From: Parabacteroides merdae ATCC 43184
GTDB taxonomy: Bacteria > Bacteroidota > Bacteroidia > Bacteroidales > Tannerellaceae
Assembly (NCBI RefSeq): GCF_025151215.1
Contig: NZ_CP102286.1
Location: 62,001 to 126,000, forward strand
Reading direction: 5' to 3'
DNA length: 64,000 nt
In this document: piece by piece, positions 33,341 to 43,543 of the stretch
Numbering within the stretch: position 1 is the stretch's first letter
Layout: each line of letters starts with the position of its first letter
The notes under the pieces: generated by a model
Told to the model about the DNA's origin: nothing
The model's input: the letters and a program-made list of their open reading frames with translations, nothing else
Database searches by the model: none
Translations under genes and position numbers: made by a program

Positions 33341-36300
33341 ATGGATAAAGAAATATTTTTGAATCTCCTGAAAGAACGCATTTTGATTCTGGACGGAGGA
33401 ATGGGTACGATGGTCCAGGGATTTAAACTGACCGAGAAAGATTATCGCGGAAAACAGTTTGCCGATTGGATGAGCGACCTGAAAGGAAATAACGACCTGT
33501 TATGTATCACCCGGCCGGATGTGATCAAATCGATCCACCGTCAGTATCTGGATGCCGGTGCCGATATTTTTGCTACCAACACTTTCAATGCAAATGCTAT
33601 CTCGATGGAGGATTACGGCATGCAAGGGCAGGTGAGAAATATCAATTTGGCTGCCGGAAAATTGGCGCGTGAGGTGGCCGATGGCTTTATGAAGGAACAT
33701 CCGGATCGCACGATCTTTGTAGCTGGTTCTGTCGGCCCAACTAATAAGACTGCTTCGATGAGCCCTGACGTGAGCGATCCGGCTTACCGTGCTGTCACCT
33801 ACTTGGATTTGTATAGTGCCTATAAAGAACAGGTAGACGCTTTGGTAGACGGGGGCGTGGATATCGTTTTGTTTGAGACGACTTTCGACACGCTGAATGT
33901 GAAAGCCGGACTGGAAGCCGCCGAGGCTGTGTTGAAGGAAAAAGGCAAGGATTTACCAATTATGCTTTCTCTGACGTTATCTGCCCAGGGAGGACGTACG
34001 TTTTCGGGGCAGACATTGCTTGCGTTTTTGGCTTCCGTGCAACATACCAATATTGTTAGTGTCGGTCTGAACTGCTCTTTCGGTGCTGCCGATATGAAGC
34101 CTTTTCTGGCTGAATTGGCAAAACATGCTCCCTATTATATAAGTGCTTATCCGAACGCCGGTCTGCCGAACAGTTTCGGTTCCTATGATGAGACGCCGGA
34201 AAAGATGGCTGTTCATGTAAAATCTTTTATTGACGAAGGGCTGGTGAATATATTGGGAGGCTGTTGTGGTACGACGCCGGCCCATATTGCCAAATATCCC
34301 GAACTGGTGAAAGGGGCCAAGCCGCATGTACCGGCTCCGAGGCCCGATTGTCTTTGGTTGTCCGGTCTGGAGTTGCTGGAAGTAAAGCCGGAAAATAATT
34401 TCGTGAATGTCGGCGAACGATGCAATGTGGCTGGTTCACGTAAGTTCTTGCGCCTGATCAAGGAAGAAAATTATGAAGAGGCTTTGACAATTGCCCGCAA
34501 GCAGGTGGAAGACGGCGCGCAGGTGATCGATATCAATATGGATGACGGAATGTTGGATGCCGTGAAGGAGATGACGACTTTCTTGAACTTGATCGCATCC
34601 GAACCTGATATTTCCCGTGTTCCCGTGATGATCGACTCTTCTAAATGGGAGGTGATCGAAAAAGGTTTGATGTGCGTGCAGGGTAAAAGTATTGTGAATT
34701 CGATTTCTTTGAAAGAAGGAGAAGAGGTTTTCCTGCAACATGCCGCTCGCATCAAACAGTTGGGTGCAGCTACGGTCGTAATGGCTTTTGATGAAAAGGG
34801 GCAGGCAGACACGTTTGAACGGAAGATCGAGGTTTGCGGACGTGCTTACCGTCTCCTCCGGGAGAAAGTCGATTTCGATCCGAACGGAATTATTTTCGAT
34901 CCGAATGTGCTGGCTATCGCTACCGGTATGGAAGAACATAACGGGTACGGACTTGACTTTATCCGTGCCGTGGAATGGATCAAGAAGAACCTGCCGGGGG
35001 CGAAGGTGAGCGGCGGTGTCAGCAATCTTTCCTTCTCTTTCCGTGGAAATAATTATGTGCGGGAGGCCATGCATTCCGTATTCCTGTATCATGCGATTAA
35101 CAAAGGCATGGACATGGGGATCGTGAACCCGTCGTCGTCCGTACTCTATGAAGATATAGAACCTGCTTTCCGTATGTTGTTGGAAGACGTCATTCTGGCA
35201 TGCCGTCCGGAAGCAGCTGAAGAACTGATTGCATATGCCCAGAACCTGCATGTAAAAGCGCAGGAGGGAGAAGGTGAAAAGCAGGAAGTCTGGCGTGAAT
35301 ATCCGTTGAAGGAACGTCTGGAAAACGCTCTGATAAAAGGAGTCGGCGATCATTTGGAAGAAGATTTAAAGGAAGCCTTGAAGGAATATCCGCGTGCGGT
35401 GGATATTATCGACGGACCGCTGATGGGTGGGATGAATAAGGTAGGCGAATTGTTTGGTGCTGGAAAAATGTTCCTACCGCAGGTTGTCAAGACTGCCCGT
35501 ACGATGAAAAAGGCAGTCGCCATCTTGCAACCGGCGATCGAGGCAGAAAAGGTCTCTTCCGATTCTGCTAAGGCAGGAAAGGTTCTGTTTGCGACAGTGA
35601 AAGGTGACGTGCATGACATTGGAAAGAATATTGTTTCGATCGTCCTGGCTTGCAATAATTATGAGGTGATCGATTTGGGAGTGATGGTTCCGGCAGACGT
35701 GATTGTAAAAAAGGCAATTGAAGAAAAGCCCGACCTGGTCTGTCTTTCCGGTCTGATCACGCCTTCGCTCGAAGAGATGGTGCATGTGACGGACGAGATG
35801 CAGAAAGCCGGCCTGAGCATTCCCATAATGGTGGGCGGCGCCACGACTTCGAAGTTGCATACGGCCATTAAGATCGCTCCGCATTATGACTATCCGGTCA
35901 TTCATGTGCTGGACGCCTCGCAAAACCCGTTGATTGCGGCCAAACTGTTGAACCCGGATACGCGCGATGCTTATATCGCCCAGCTGAACAGTGAGTATGA
36001 AGCTCTGCGTGCCTCTGTGAATAAGAAAAAAGAGATACTGGTCCCGTTGGCGGAAGCCCGGACGAATCGTCCGGTGATCGATTGGGCTTCTTATAACCCG
36101 GTTGTCCCGGCTCGGAACGGGGTACAGGTGATTCCTTCTATTCCTTTGGAAGAAATAATTCCATATATTCATTGGACCTTCTTTTTTAGTGCCTGGAAAC
36201 TGAATGGGCGTTTCTCGGAAATTGCGCAGATCCACGGCTGTGACGCTTGTCGTGCCGCCTGGCTGGCCGAATTCTCGGAAGCGGACCGGACGAAGGCGTC

Positions 36301-37036
36301 GGAGGCTATGCAGTTATACAAGGATGCTGTTAAGTTGTTGGATCGCTTGGTTGAGATGAAAGCCGAGTATTGCAAGGCGGTTTATGGTTTCTTCCCGGCA
36401 AATGGTGATGGGGATAATATCCGTGTGGGTGAAGTCTTGCTTCCAGTTTTGCGTCAACAGGCGAAAAAAGAGGAAGGAATCTATAAGTCGTTAGCCGATT
36501 ATGTGATGCCAGTATCGGAAGGGCGTACGGATTATGTCGGCGCTTTCGTGGTGACGGCCGGTACCGGCGCCGAATCTCTGAAAGAACGGTTCGAGCAGGA
36601 GGGAGATACCTATAATTCCATGTTGTTGCAAACCTTGACCGATCGTTTGGCCGAGGCTACGGCCGAATATCTCCATGAAAAGGTCCGTAAGGAATATTGG
36701 GGATATGCTCCGGATGAATCGCTTTCCATCTCCGACCTGTATAAAGTGAAATATCAGGGAATACGTCCGGCTATCGGTTATCCTTCATTGCCGGACCAGC
36801 TTTTGAACTACACGTTGGATAAGTTGTTAAATATGTCACAGATCGGTGTCCGGTTGACGGAAAACGGCGCTATGTATCCGACGGCGACGGTGAGCGGCAT
36901 TTATATTGCACATCCGGATTCCCAATATTTCATGATTGGTAATATTGATGAAGAACAGATGAAAGATTATGCCTGTCGCCGGAATCTGTCGGAAGCGGAA
37001 GTGAAGAAGTTATTGAATAAAAACATTTCAAATTGA
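33341..37036 (+). CDS. metH: Cobalamin-dependent methionine synthase
   Basis: 1231 residues with all four modules. The homocysteine/zinc barrel begins LDGGMGTMVQGFKL and has Zn cysteines in GLNCSFG and GGCCGTTP. The folate barrel contains VNVGERCNVAGSRKF and INMDDGMLD. The B12 domain has DVHDIGKNIV (DxHxxG). The reactivation domain ends with GIRPAIGYPSLPDQ. It transfers a methyl group from methyltetrahydrofolate to homocysteine. It is B12-dependent like MutAB, which matters for the nearby orphan riboswitch. The stop overlaps the next start codon. Confidence 0.97.
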   Translation: MDKEIFLNLLKERILILDGGMGTMVQGFKLTEKDYRGKQFADWMSDLKGNNDLLCITRPDVIKSIHRQYLDAGADIFATNTFNANAISMEDYGMQGQVRNINLAAGKLAREVADGFMKEHPDRTIFVAGSVGPTNKTASMSPDVSDPAYRAVTYLDLYSAYKEQVDALVDGGVDIVLFETTFDTLNVKAGLEAAEAVLKEKGKDLPIMLSLTLSAQGGRTFSGQTLLAFLASVQHTNIVSVGLNCSFGAADMKPFLAELAKHAPYYISAYPNAGLPNSFGSYDETPEKMAVHVKSFIDEGLVNILGGCCGTTPAHIAKYPELVKGAKPHVPAPRPDCLWLSGLELLEVKPENNFVNVGERCNVAGSRKFLRLIKEENYEEALTIARKQVEDGAQVIDINMDDGMLDAVKEMTTFLNLIASEPDISRVPVMIDSSKWEVIEKGLMCVQGKSIVNSISLKEGEEVFLQHAARIKQLGAATVVMAFDEKGQADTFERKIEVCGRAYRLLREKVDFDPNGIIFDPNVLAIATGMEEHNGYGLDFIRAVEWIKKNLPGAKVSGGVSNLSFSFRGNNYVREAMHSVFLYHAINKGMDMGIVNPSSSVLYEDIEPAFRMLLEDVILACRPEAAEELIAYAQNLHVKAQEGEGEKQEVWREYPLKERLENALIKGVGDHLEEDLKEALKEYPRAVDIIDGPLMGGMNKVGELFGAGKMFLPQVVKTARTMKKAVAILQPAIEAEKVSSDSAKAGKVLFATVKGDVHDIGKNIVSIVLACNNYEVIDLGVMVPADVIVKKAIEEKPDLVCLSGLITPSLEEMVHVTDEMQKAGLSIPIMVGGATTSKLHTAIKIAPHYDYPVIHVLDASQNPLIAAKLLNPDTRDAYIAQLNSEYEALRASVNKKKEILVPLAEARTNRPVIDWASYNPVVPARNGVQVIPSIPLEEIIPYIHWTFFFSAWKLNGRFSEIAQIHGCDACRAAWLAEFSEADRTKASEAMQLYKDAVKLLDRLVEMKAEYCKAVYGFFPANGDGDNIRVGEVLLPVLRQQAKKEEGIYKSLADYVMPVSEGRTDYVGAFVVTAGTGAESLKERFEQEGDTYNSMLLQTLTDRLAEATAEYLHEKVRKEYWGYAPDESLSISDLYKVKYQGIRPAIGYPSLPDQLLNYTLDKLLNMSQIGVRLTENGAMYPTATVSGIYIAHPDSQYFMIGNIDEEQMKDYACRRNLSEAEVKKLLNKNISN

Positions 37037-38070
37037 AATATATACGCTGGATAGTCTTGTCTCTCCTTCTGGCCGGTATCTGGTGCGCCATGCGTTCGCC
37101 GGATATGGGAGAGGCGTATGCCCGGAATGTATATCCTTATATATCGGGTGCTTTGTCCTGTTTTTCTTCTCTATTTTCTTTTTCGATAGGTGATTGCCTG
37201 ATATACGGTAGTATGGCCGGTTTGCTTGCTTATCTGGTTTATGCCATTGTGAAGAAACGTTCCTGGCGGGCGACAGCCGGACGGATGATCGAATATTTGT
37301 TGTGGATATATGTCTGGTTTTATCTGGCTTGGGGATTGAATTATTTCAGGAAAGACTTTTTTACACGGACGGAAATCCCGTATGCGGCTTATTCAGCCGA
37401 CGCTTTTCGTTCGTTCTTATCCACTTATACAGATTCGTTGAATGCGTCCTTTGTGCCTGTCGAAAAAATAGATAAGGCCCTCGTCGCAGAGGAAGTGAAA
37501 AAGGAATATCATGAAATTGCCGGGCGTTTCTCTTTAGTCAGTCCTGCCGGGTATTTGCATCCGAAGCCGATGTTAATGCCCTTTTTGATGAGTGGAGTGG
37601 GGGTATTGGGGTATATGGGACCGTTTTTTACCGAATATAATCTGAACCCTGATCTGCTCCCGGTCCAGTATCCGTTTACTTATGCACATGAAATGGCGCA
37701 TGTGTTAGGAATATCCAGCGAGGCGGAAGCGAATTTGTATGGTTTTCTCGTCTGTTCCCGTTCCGGAGTGCCGGAAATCCGGTTTTCGGCTTATTTTGCT
37801 TTGTTGCCTTATGTGTTGAGCAATGCCTACGGCTTATTGTCGGAAGAGGAGTTTAATGAATGGAAAGAGACGATCTCCCCCGAGGTAAAAGATCTTTACA
37901 ACCGGAAAGTCGCTTACTGGGAGAATTTGTACAGCCCGTTTATAGGCGAGATCCAGAGTACCGTTTACAACTGGTTCTTGAAAGGAAACAACATTCCCTC
38001 CGGCCGGAAGAATTATTCGGAAGTGGTGGCATTATTGATGGCGCTGGGAAATACGTCCGGAGAGATTTGA
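37033..38070 (+). CDS. DUF3810 membrane metalloprotease-like protein
   Basis: 345 residues. Three N-terminal membrane helices are followed by an extracytoplasmic domain with the zinc motif HEMAH near 218 (FTYAHEMAHVLGISSE, so HExxH plus a downstream Glu). This is the DUF3810 family of Bacteroidetes. The start is TTG at 37033 and overlaps the metH stop (TTGA), which argues for translational coupling. Substrate and role are unknown. Confidence 0.82.
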   Translation: MKYIRWIVLSLLLAGIWCAMRSPDMGEAYARNVYPYISGALSCFSSLFSFSIGDCLIYGSMAGLLAYLVYAIVKKRSWRATAGRMIEYLLWIYVWFYLAWGLNYFRKDFFTRTEIPYAAYSADAFRSFLSTYTDSLNASFVPVEKIDKALVAEEVKKEYHEIAGRFSLVSPAGYLHPKPMLMPFLMSGVGVLGYMGPFFTEYNLNPDLLPVQYPFTYAHEMAHVLGISSEAEANLYGFLVCSRSGVPEIRFSAYFALLPYVLSNAYGLLSEEEFNEWKETISPEVKDLYNRKVAYWENLYSPFIGEIQSTVYNWFLKGNNIPSGRKNYSEVVALLMALGNTSGEI

Positions 38071-38087
38071 GTCCTTGCTGTTTCCAT

Positions 38088-38119
38088 ATTGCCTAATTCG
38101 AATTAAATCACTACCTTTG
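38088..38119 (+). promoter_or_regulatory. Promoter of ileS
   Basis: ATTG at 38088-38091, 20 bp, TACCTTTG at 38112-38119. The leader to the ATG at 38156 is about 30 nt. Confidence 0.7.
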
Positions 38120-38155
38120 CGGCAATTTTTGAGAAGATAGATAAATATAACGCAT

Positions 38156-41100
38156 ATGAGTAAGAAATTTGCCGAATACTCGAAACTTGACTTGTCGAAC
38201 GTCAATAAAGAGGTGCTGAAGAAATGGCAGGATGGCGACATCTTCCATAAGAGTCTTGAAATCCGCGAAGGACATCCCTCGTTTGTCTTTTATGAAGGTC
38301 CTCCTTCTGCAAACGGTATGCCCGGTATTCACCATGTGATTGCCCGTTCGATTAAGGATATTTTCTGCCGTTATAAGACCATGAAAGGATATCTTGTCAA
38401 CCGTAAGGCGGGATGGGATACACACGGACTTCCAGTAGAGCTGGGAGTTGAAAAAACATTGGGTATCACCAAGGAAGATATCGGCAAAAAGATCTCTGTG
38501 GCCGAATATAATGCCGCCTGCCGCCGTGACGTGATGAAGTTTACGAAGGAATGGACGGATCTGACACAGAAGATGGGATATTGGGTCGACCTTGAAAACC
38601 CGTATATCACTTACGACAATCGTTATATCGAAACATTGTGGTACTTGCTGAAGGAACTGTATAAGAAAGGTTTGCTTTACAAAGGGTACACGATCCAGCC
38701 GTATTCGCCGGCCGCCGGAACGGGGCTTAGCTCGCACGAGTTGAACCAGCCGGGGTGTTATCGCGACGTGAAGGATACGACTTGTACGGCTCAGTTCCGC
38801 ATTCTCGATCCGAAACCGGAGATGGCGGGATTTGGCGAACCGTTCTTCTTGGCATGGACCACTACTCCGTGGACTTTGCCTTCCAACACGGCTCTTTGTG
38901 TGGGTCCAAATTTCACTTATGTGGCTGTTCAGACCTATAATCCATATACAGGTATGCCGATGACGGCTGTTTTGGCTAAGGACTTGTTGAATGTGTATTT
39001 CAATCCGAAAGCCGCCGATCTGGCTCTGACCGATTATAAACCGGGCGATAAACTGGTGCCGTTCAAAGTGGTCGGCGAATGGAAAGGACCGGAACTGGCC
39101 GGCATGCATTACGAGCAGCTGATCCCGTGGGTCAATCCGGGAGAAGGTGCTTTCCGGGTAATCACCGGCGACTATGTGACGGTGGAAGATGGTACGGGTA
39201 TCGTACATATCGCTCCGACTTTCGGTGCGGATGACGACCGTGTGGCAAAAGCAAGCGGCGTACCTCCTTTGATGATGATCGACAAAGATGGGAACCGCCG
39301 TCCGATGGTCGATATGACAGGTAAATTCTATCTGCTGGAAGACCTCGATCCCGAGTATGTTCAGGAGCATATGAATGCGGCCGACTACGACCCGTGGCAG
39401 GGCAAGTTCGTGAAGAACGCTTATGATGCGACCAAAGGCGAAAAAGACGAAACGCTGGATGTTGAAATCTGCATGATGCTGAAAGCACAGAACCGTGTGT
39501 TCCGCATCGAGAAGCATGTGCACAACTATCCGCATTGTTGGCGTACGGACAAGCCTGTGTTGTACTATCCGCTGGATAGCTGGTTTATCCGCACGACCGC
39601 TTGCCGCGAACGGATGATTGAACTGAACAATACGATCAACTGGAAACCGCAGAGCACCGGCACGGGACGTTTCGGCAAATGGTTGGAAAACCTTCAGGAC
39701 TGGAACCTGAGCCGTAGTCGCTACTGGGGAACGCCGTTGCCTATCTGGCGTACCGAAGACGGGGCGGAAGAAATCTGCATCGGTTCGGTTGAAGAACTGT
39801 ACAATGAAATTGAGAAATCCGTAAAAGCCGGGCTGATGGAGTCCAACCCGTATAAGGAATTGAAATTCCAGCCGGGCGAATATACGAAGGAGAACTACGA
39901 AAAGATCGACCTGCACCGTCCGTATGTGGATGATGTGATTCTGGTTTCCGAAAGCGGTAAGCCGATGAAGCGCGAGACCGACCTGATCGACGTATGGTTC
40001 GATTCCGGCGCGATGCCTTATGCTCAGATTCATTATCCGTTCGAGAACAAGGAAATCTTCGACGACCGCAAGGTTTATCCGGCCGATTTCATCGCCGAAG
40101 GCGTCGACCAAACACGCGGATGGTTCTTCACTTTGCATGCGATTGCTACGATGGTATTCGACAGCGTTTCGTATAAAGCTGTCGTTTCGAACGGATTGGT
40201 ATTGGACAAGAATGGCAACAAAATGTCCAAACGTCTGGGTAATGCCGTCGATCCGTTCGCCACGATTGAGCAGTACGGTTCCGATCCTTTGCGCTGGTAC
40301 ATGATTACGAACGCCTCTCCGTGGGATAACATCAAGTTTGATATCGACGGTATCGAAGAAGTTCGCCGCAAGTTCTTCGGTACATTATATAATACATATT
40401 CGTTCTTCGCCTTGTATGCGAATGTGGACGGTTTCGATTATTCCGAACCGGATGTGGATTGGAAAGAACGTCCCGAAATCGACCGTTGGATTCTGTCGTT
40501 GCTGAATTCGTTGGTAAAGGATGTGGATGGATTCCTGGATACATACGAACCGACCCGTGCCGGACGTGCGATCTCTGATTTCGTAAACGATAACCTGAGT
40601 AACTGGTATGTGCGCCTGAACCGCCGCCGTTTCTGGGGTGGAGGTATGACGACCGACAAGTTGTCCGCTTACCAGACTTTGTACACTTGTCTGGAAACGG
40701 TCGCCAAGTTGATGGCTCCGATCGCGCCGTTCTATGCAGACCGGTTGTTCTGTGACCTGATCGCCGCTACCGGACGCGAAAAGGTTGAATCTGTCCACCT
40801 GTCCGAATTCCCGGTTTGCAATGAGGCAATGATCGACAAGGACCTGGAAGAACGTATGCAGATGGCTCAGGATGTGTCTTCTATGGTGCTGGCTTTGCGC
40901 CGTAAGGTGAACATCAAGGTGCGTCAGCCGCTTCAAACCATCATGGTCCCGGTTGTGGATGCCCACCAGCAGGAAAGCATCGAAGCCGTGAAAGCGCTGA
41001 TCTTGAACGAGGTCAATGTGAAGGAACTGAAGTTTGTCGATAATGCCGCCGGTATTTTGGTGAAGAAGATCAAGCCGGACTTCAAGAAGCTGGGTCCGCG

Positions 41101-41581
41101 TTACGGCAAGATCATGAAGGCATTGGCCGCCGCTATCCAGGCGATGAGCCAGGACGAAATCAATGCGTTCGAGAAAGCCGGAACATTCACGCTGACCTTC
41201 GAAGGACAGGAGGCGATGATCGAACGTGCAGACGTCGAAATCATCTCCGAAGACATACCGGGCTGGTTGGTTGCGAACGAAGGCCGCTTGACGGTGGCGC
41301 TGGATATCACCGTGACGGAAAACCTCCGCAAGGAAGGGCTGGCGCGTGAGTTGGTAAACCGTATCCAGAACCTGCGTAAGAGCAGCGGTTACGACATTAC
41401 TGACAAAATATCCGTCACTGTCCTTTCGAACGATGGGATGGACGAGGCGATCAAGGACTTCAATTCCTATATCGCAAACCAGGTGTTGGCTGTATCAGTG
41501 GAAATTACGGATGTGATCAGCGACGCGACCGAGATGGATTTCGAAGACTTCAAGCTTTCGGTCCGGATCGAAAAAGCATAA
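38156..41581 (+). CDS. ileS: Isoleucyl-tRNA synthetase (long, type 2-like)
   Basis: 1141 residues, about 200 longer than the E. coli enzyme. The class I motifs are GIHHV (HIGH variant, in PPSANGMPGIHHV) and KMSKR (GNKMSKRLGNAVDP). The CP1 editing domain includes WTTTPWTLPSN and GTGIVHIAPTFGADD. Length and signatures (YEGPPSANG, KAGWDTHGLPVE) point to the eukaryotic-like type 2 IleRS, a class that includes mupirocin-insensitive enzymes. It charges tRNA-Ile and edits valine. A repeat element follows, then the DksA-like gene. Confidence 0.97.
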   Translation: MSKKFAEYSKLDLSNVNKEVLKKWQDGDIFHKSLEIREGHPSFVFYEGPPSANGMPGIHHVIARSIKDIFCRYKTMKGYLVNRKAGWDTHGLPVELGVEKTLGITKEDIGKKISVAEYNAACRRDVMKFTKEWTDLTQKMGYWVDLENPYITYDNRYIETLWYLLKELYKKGLLYKGYTIQPYSPAAGTGLSSHELNQPGCYRDVKDTTCTAQFRILDPKPEMAGFGEPFFLAWTTTPWTLPSNTALCVGPNFTYVAVQTYNPYTGMPMTAVLAKDLLNVYFNPKAADLALTDYKPGDKLVPFKVVGEWKGPELAGMHYEQLIPWVNPGEGAFRVITGDYVTVEDGTGIVHIAPTFGADDDRVAKASGVPPLMMIDKDGNRRPMVDMTGKFYLLEDLDPEYVQEHMNAADYDPWQGKFVKNAYDATKGEKDETLDVEICMMLKAQNRVFRIEKHVHNYPHCWRTDKPVLYYPLDSWFIRTTACRERMIELNNTINWKPQSTGTGRFGKWLENLQDWNLSRSRYWGTPLPIWRTEDGAEEICIGSVEELYNEIEKSVKAGLMESNPYKELKFQPGEYTKENYEKIDLHRPYVDDVILVSESGKPMKRETDLIDVWFDSGAMPYAQIHYPFENKEIFDDRKVYPADFIAEGVDQTRGWFFTLHAIATMVFDSVSYKAVVSNGLVLDKNGNKMSKRLGNAVDPFATIEQYGSDPLRWYMITNASPWDNIKFDIDGIEEVRRKFFGTLYNTYSFFALYANVDGFDYSEPDVDWKERPEIDRWILSLLNSLVKDVDGFLDTYEPTRAGRAISDFVNDNLSNWYVRLNRRRFWGGGMTTDKLSAYQTLYTCLETVAKLMAPIAPFYADRLFCDLIAATGREKVESVHLSEFPVCNEAMIDKDLEERMQMAQDVSSMVLALRRKVNIKVRQPLQTIMVPVVDAHQQESIEAVKALILNEVNVKELKFVDNAAGILVKKIKPDFKKLGPRYGKIMKALAAAIQAMSQDEINAFEKAGTFTLTFEGQEAMIERADVEIISEDIPGWLVANEGRLTVALDITVTENLRKEGLARELVNRIQNLRKSSGYDITDKISVTVLSNDGMDEAIKDFNSYIANQVLAVSVEITDVISDATEMDFEDFKLSVRIEKA

Positions 41582-41587
41582 ATATTC

Positions 41588-41690
41588 AATGAATAATGAA
41601 TAATTAATAATGAACAATGGAAGAATTGCTTATATTTGTGGGCAAGAGAAAAGGAAATCTTTCTCATTGTTGAATTATTCATTATTCATT
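41588..41690. repeat. AT-rich inverted repeat carrying a -7 box
   Basis: An 18-bp arm, 41588-41605 (AATGAATAATGAATAATT), matches perfectly in inverse at 41673-41690. A second inner pair is ACAATG (41614-41619) with CATTGT (41665-41670). The loop holds TATATTTG at 41631-41638, a possible -7 box for the DksA-like gene. Confidence 0.75.
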
Positions 41691-41721
41691 CTTGATTGTT
41701 AATTATTAATTTAAATGAACC

Positions 41722-42102
41722 ATGGCAGAAAAGACAAGATATTCGGATGCCGAACTCGAGGAGTTCCGCGCCATAATATTGGAAAAGCTGGAAAAGGCGA
41801 AAAAAGATTATGACCTGTTGAGATCCGGTGTCACCAATTCTGACGGCAATGATGTCGCCGATACATCTCCTACGTTTAAAGTATTGGAGGAAGGTGCTGC
41901 GACTTTATCGAAGGAAGAGGCCGGTCGTTTGGCACAACGCCAGATGAAGTTTATCCAGAACTTGCAGGCGGCATTGATCCGGATTGAGAATAAGACATAC
42001 GGTATTTGCCGCGAGACCGGTAAATTGATCCCGAAAGAAAGATTACGTGCAGTACCTCACGCTACGTTGAGTATCGAAGCTAAACAGGGAGGTGCCAAGT
42101 AA
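41722..42102 (+). CDS. TraR/DksA-family protein lacking the zinc cysteines
   Basis: 126 residues. The N-terminal coiled coil is followed by the DksA-type C-terminal block YGICRETGKLIPKERLRAVP. Only one cysteine remains of the usual four in the zinc finger. DksA-type proteins bind the RNA polymerase secondary channel; Bacteroidetes commonly carry this short form beside ileS and lspA. Its stop directly abuts the lspA start. Confidence 0.85.
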   Translation: MAEKTRYSDAELEEFRAIILEKLEKAKKDYDLLRSGVTNSDGNDVADTSPTFKVLEEGAATLSKEEAGRLAQRQMKFIQNLQAALIRIENKTYGICRETGKLIPKERLRAVPHATLSIEAKQGGAK

Positions 42103-42717
42103 ATGAGATATTCCAAAGGTTGGGGAGCAGCGTTGATTGTGATGCTGCTCCTTATTCTTGACCAGGCTCTTAAAATATGGATTAAAACTCACATGCAGCT
42201 GCATGAGAGTATCGAAATTACTCCGTGGTTTTATTTGTACTTCACCGAGAATCCGGGAATGGCTTTCGGGATAGAAGTGATCGGTAAGTTGTTTTTATCG
42301 GTATTCCGTATTATAGCTGTCGGCTTTATCGGTTATTACCTGTATAAGCTGGTGAAACAGAATTATGCCTTTGGCTTTATCGCCTGTATCTCGTTGATCT
42401 TTGCAGGGGCTATTGGGAACATCATCGACTCTATATTCTATGGGGTGGTGTTCGATCATAGTTTTGGACAGGTAGCCTCATTTATGCCGGAGGGTGGAGG
42501 CTATGCCAGTTGGTTGCACGGGAAAGTGGTCGATATGTTCTATTTTCCTTTGATACAGACGGTGTTGCCCGAATGGATTCCGGTGTGGGGAGGAGAGGAG
42601 TTCATCTTTTTCCGTCCGATCTTTAACTTGGCCGATTCGGCGATTTGCGTAGGCGTCTTTTTGTTGTTGCTGTTCTACCGTCATACATTGTCGACAAGTC
42701 TCTCAAAAGAAAAATAA
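42103..42717 (+). CDS. lspA: Lipoprotein signal peptidase (signal peptidase II)
   Basis: 204 residues with four membrane helices. The aspartic protease motifs are GNIIDSIFYG and FNLADSAICVGVF, each supplying a catalytic Asp. TENPGMAFGI is the conserved periplasmic loop. It cleaves prolipoprotein signal peptides before the lipid-modified Cys, and many lipoproteins in this window would be substrates. It is contiguous with the DksA-like gene and 8 bp before a lipoprotein gene. An insertion around PEGGGYASWLHGKVVDMF is usual in this phylum. Confidence 0.95.
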   Translation: MRYSKGWGAALIVMLLLILDQALKIWIKTHMQLHESIEITPWFYLYFTENPGMAFGIEVIGKLFLSVFRIIAVGFIGYYLYKLVKQNYAFGFIACISLIFAGAIGNIIDSIFYGVVFDHSFGQVASFMPEGGGYASWLHGKVVDMFYFPLIQTVLPEWIPVWGGEEFIFFRPIFNLADSAICVGVFLLLLFYRHTLSTSLSKEK

Positions 42718-42725
42718 AAGAATTG

Positions 42726-43535
42726 ATGCGGAACAGGCTGCATAGATATAGATATAATGTCGTTTTGTTGCTGGCAACCTGGTTGGTTGCCTGTAGCAAA
42801 GTACCGGATGACATTCTTTCGGAAAAGAAAATGCAAGCTGTACAGGTGGATATGCAATTGGCAGAAGCTATGATTAACTTGGACAGCAAGGCGTTTTCCG
42901 ATAATGCCCGTAAGGAGGCTCTATATCAGTCCATCTTCCGCAAATACGATATCACACAAGCCGAGTACGACAGTTCGCTCATTTGGTATGGACGGCATCT
43001 GGATATTTATATGAAGGTGTATGACCGTGTGCTGGCCGATTTGAATAAACGGCAGAAAGCGTTAGGCGACGTACAGGCTTTGGCTGCACCTGTTTCCAAA
43101 CAGGATTCGGTGGATATCTGGCCTCGTCGCACCTCTTTAAGATTGGAGCCCGATGCTCTGTTTAACGGTGTGACGTTCGACATCAAACCGGAAACGAACT
43201 ATTCGTCCGGCAGCACGTTTGTGTTGGGGATGAATGTCTGGGGTATCAATAAAGGGATGGTCTATAAACCGGAAATACGCATAAGTGCTGATCAGGGCGA
43301 TACGATCGTGACTGTCAATGACAAGGTGCTTCGTGATGGTTATCATGAAACCGTTTTGAAGACAGTTCCGACTAAACAGGTCAAACGTGTGTACGGTTAT
43401 ATCTTTATGAACAATGCCGATTCTTCCTACTACAAAGTTTATTTGGACAGCTTGAACCTTATGAAATATAATTACGGTCGTCTGACCGATATGGCAAAAG
43501 ATTCGTCTGCCGTAAAAATATCCACAGCGGAATAA
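42726..43535 (+). CDS. DUF4296-type lipoprotein
   Basis: About 269 residues. A signal sequence with lipobox WLVACS ends near residue 24. KVPDDILSEKKMQAVQVDMQ is the DUF4296 opening, followed by a helical region and a beta-rich C-terminal half. The function of the family is unknown. The start at 42726 (MRNRLHRYRY) is chosen, since the longer frame runs back into lspA. It lies directly downstream of lspA. Confidence 0.8.
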   Translation: MRNRLHRYRYNVVLLLATWLVACSKVPDDILSEKKMQAVQVDMQLAEAMINLDSKAFSDNARKEALYQSIFRKYDITQAEYDSSLIWYGRHLDIYMKVYDRVLADLNKRQKALGDVQALAAPVSKQDSVDIWPRRTSLRLEPDALFNGVTFDIKPETNYSSGSTFVLGMNVWGINKGMVYKPEIRISADQGDTIVTVNDKVLRDGYHETVLKTVPTKQVKRVYGYIFMNNADSSYYKVYLDSLNLMKYNYGRLTDMAKDSSAVKISTAE

Positions 43536-43543
43536 AAAGTGTT

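Noticed and set aside
38111..40138. A 675-codon minus-strand frame
   Set aside because: It lies antisense to ileS, whose reading frame is fully supported by motifs; the long antisense frame is a codon-bias shadow.
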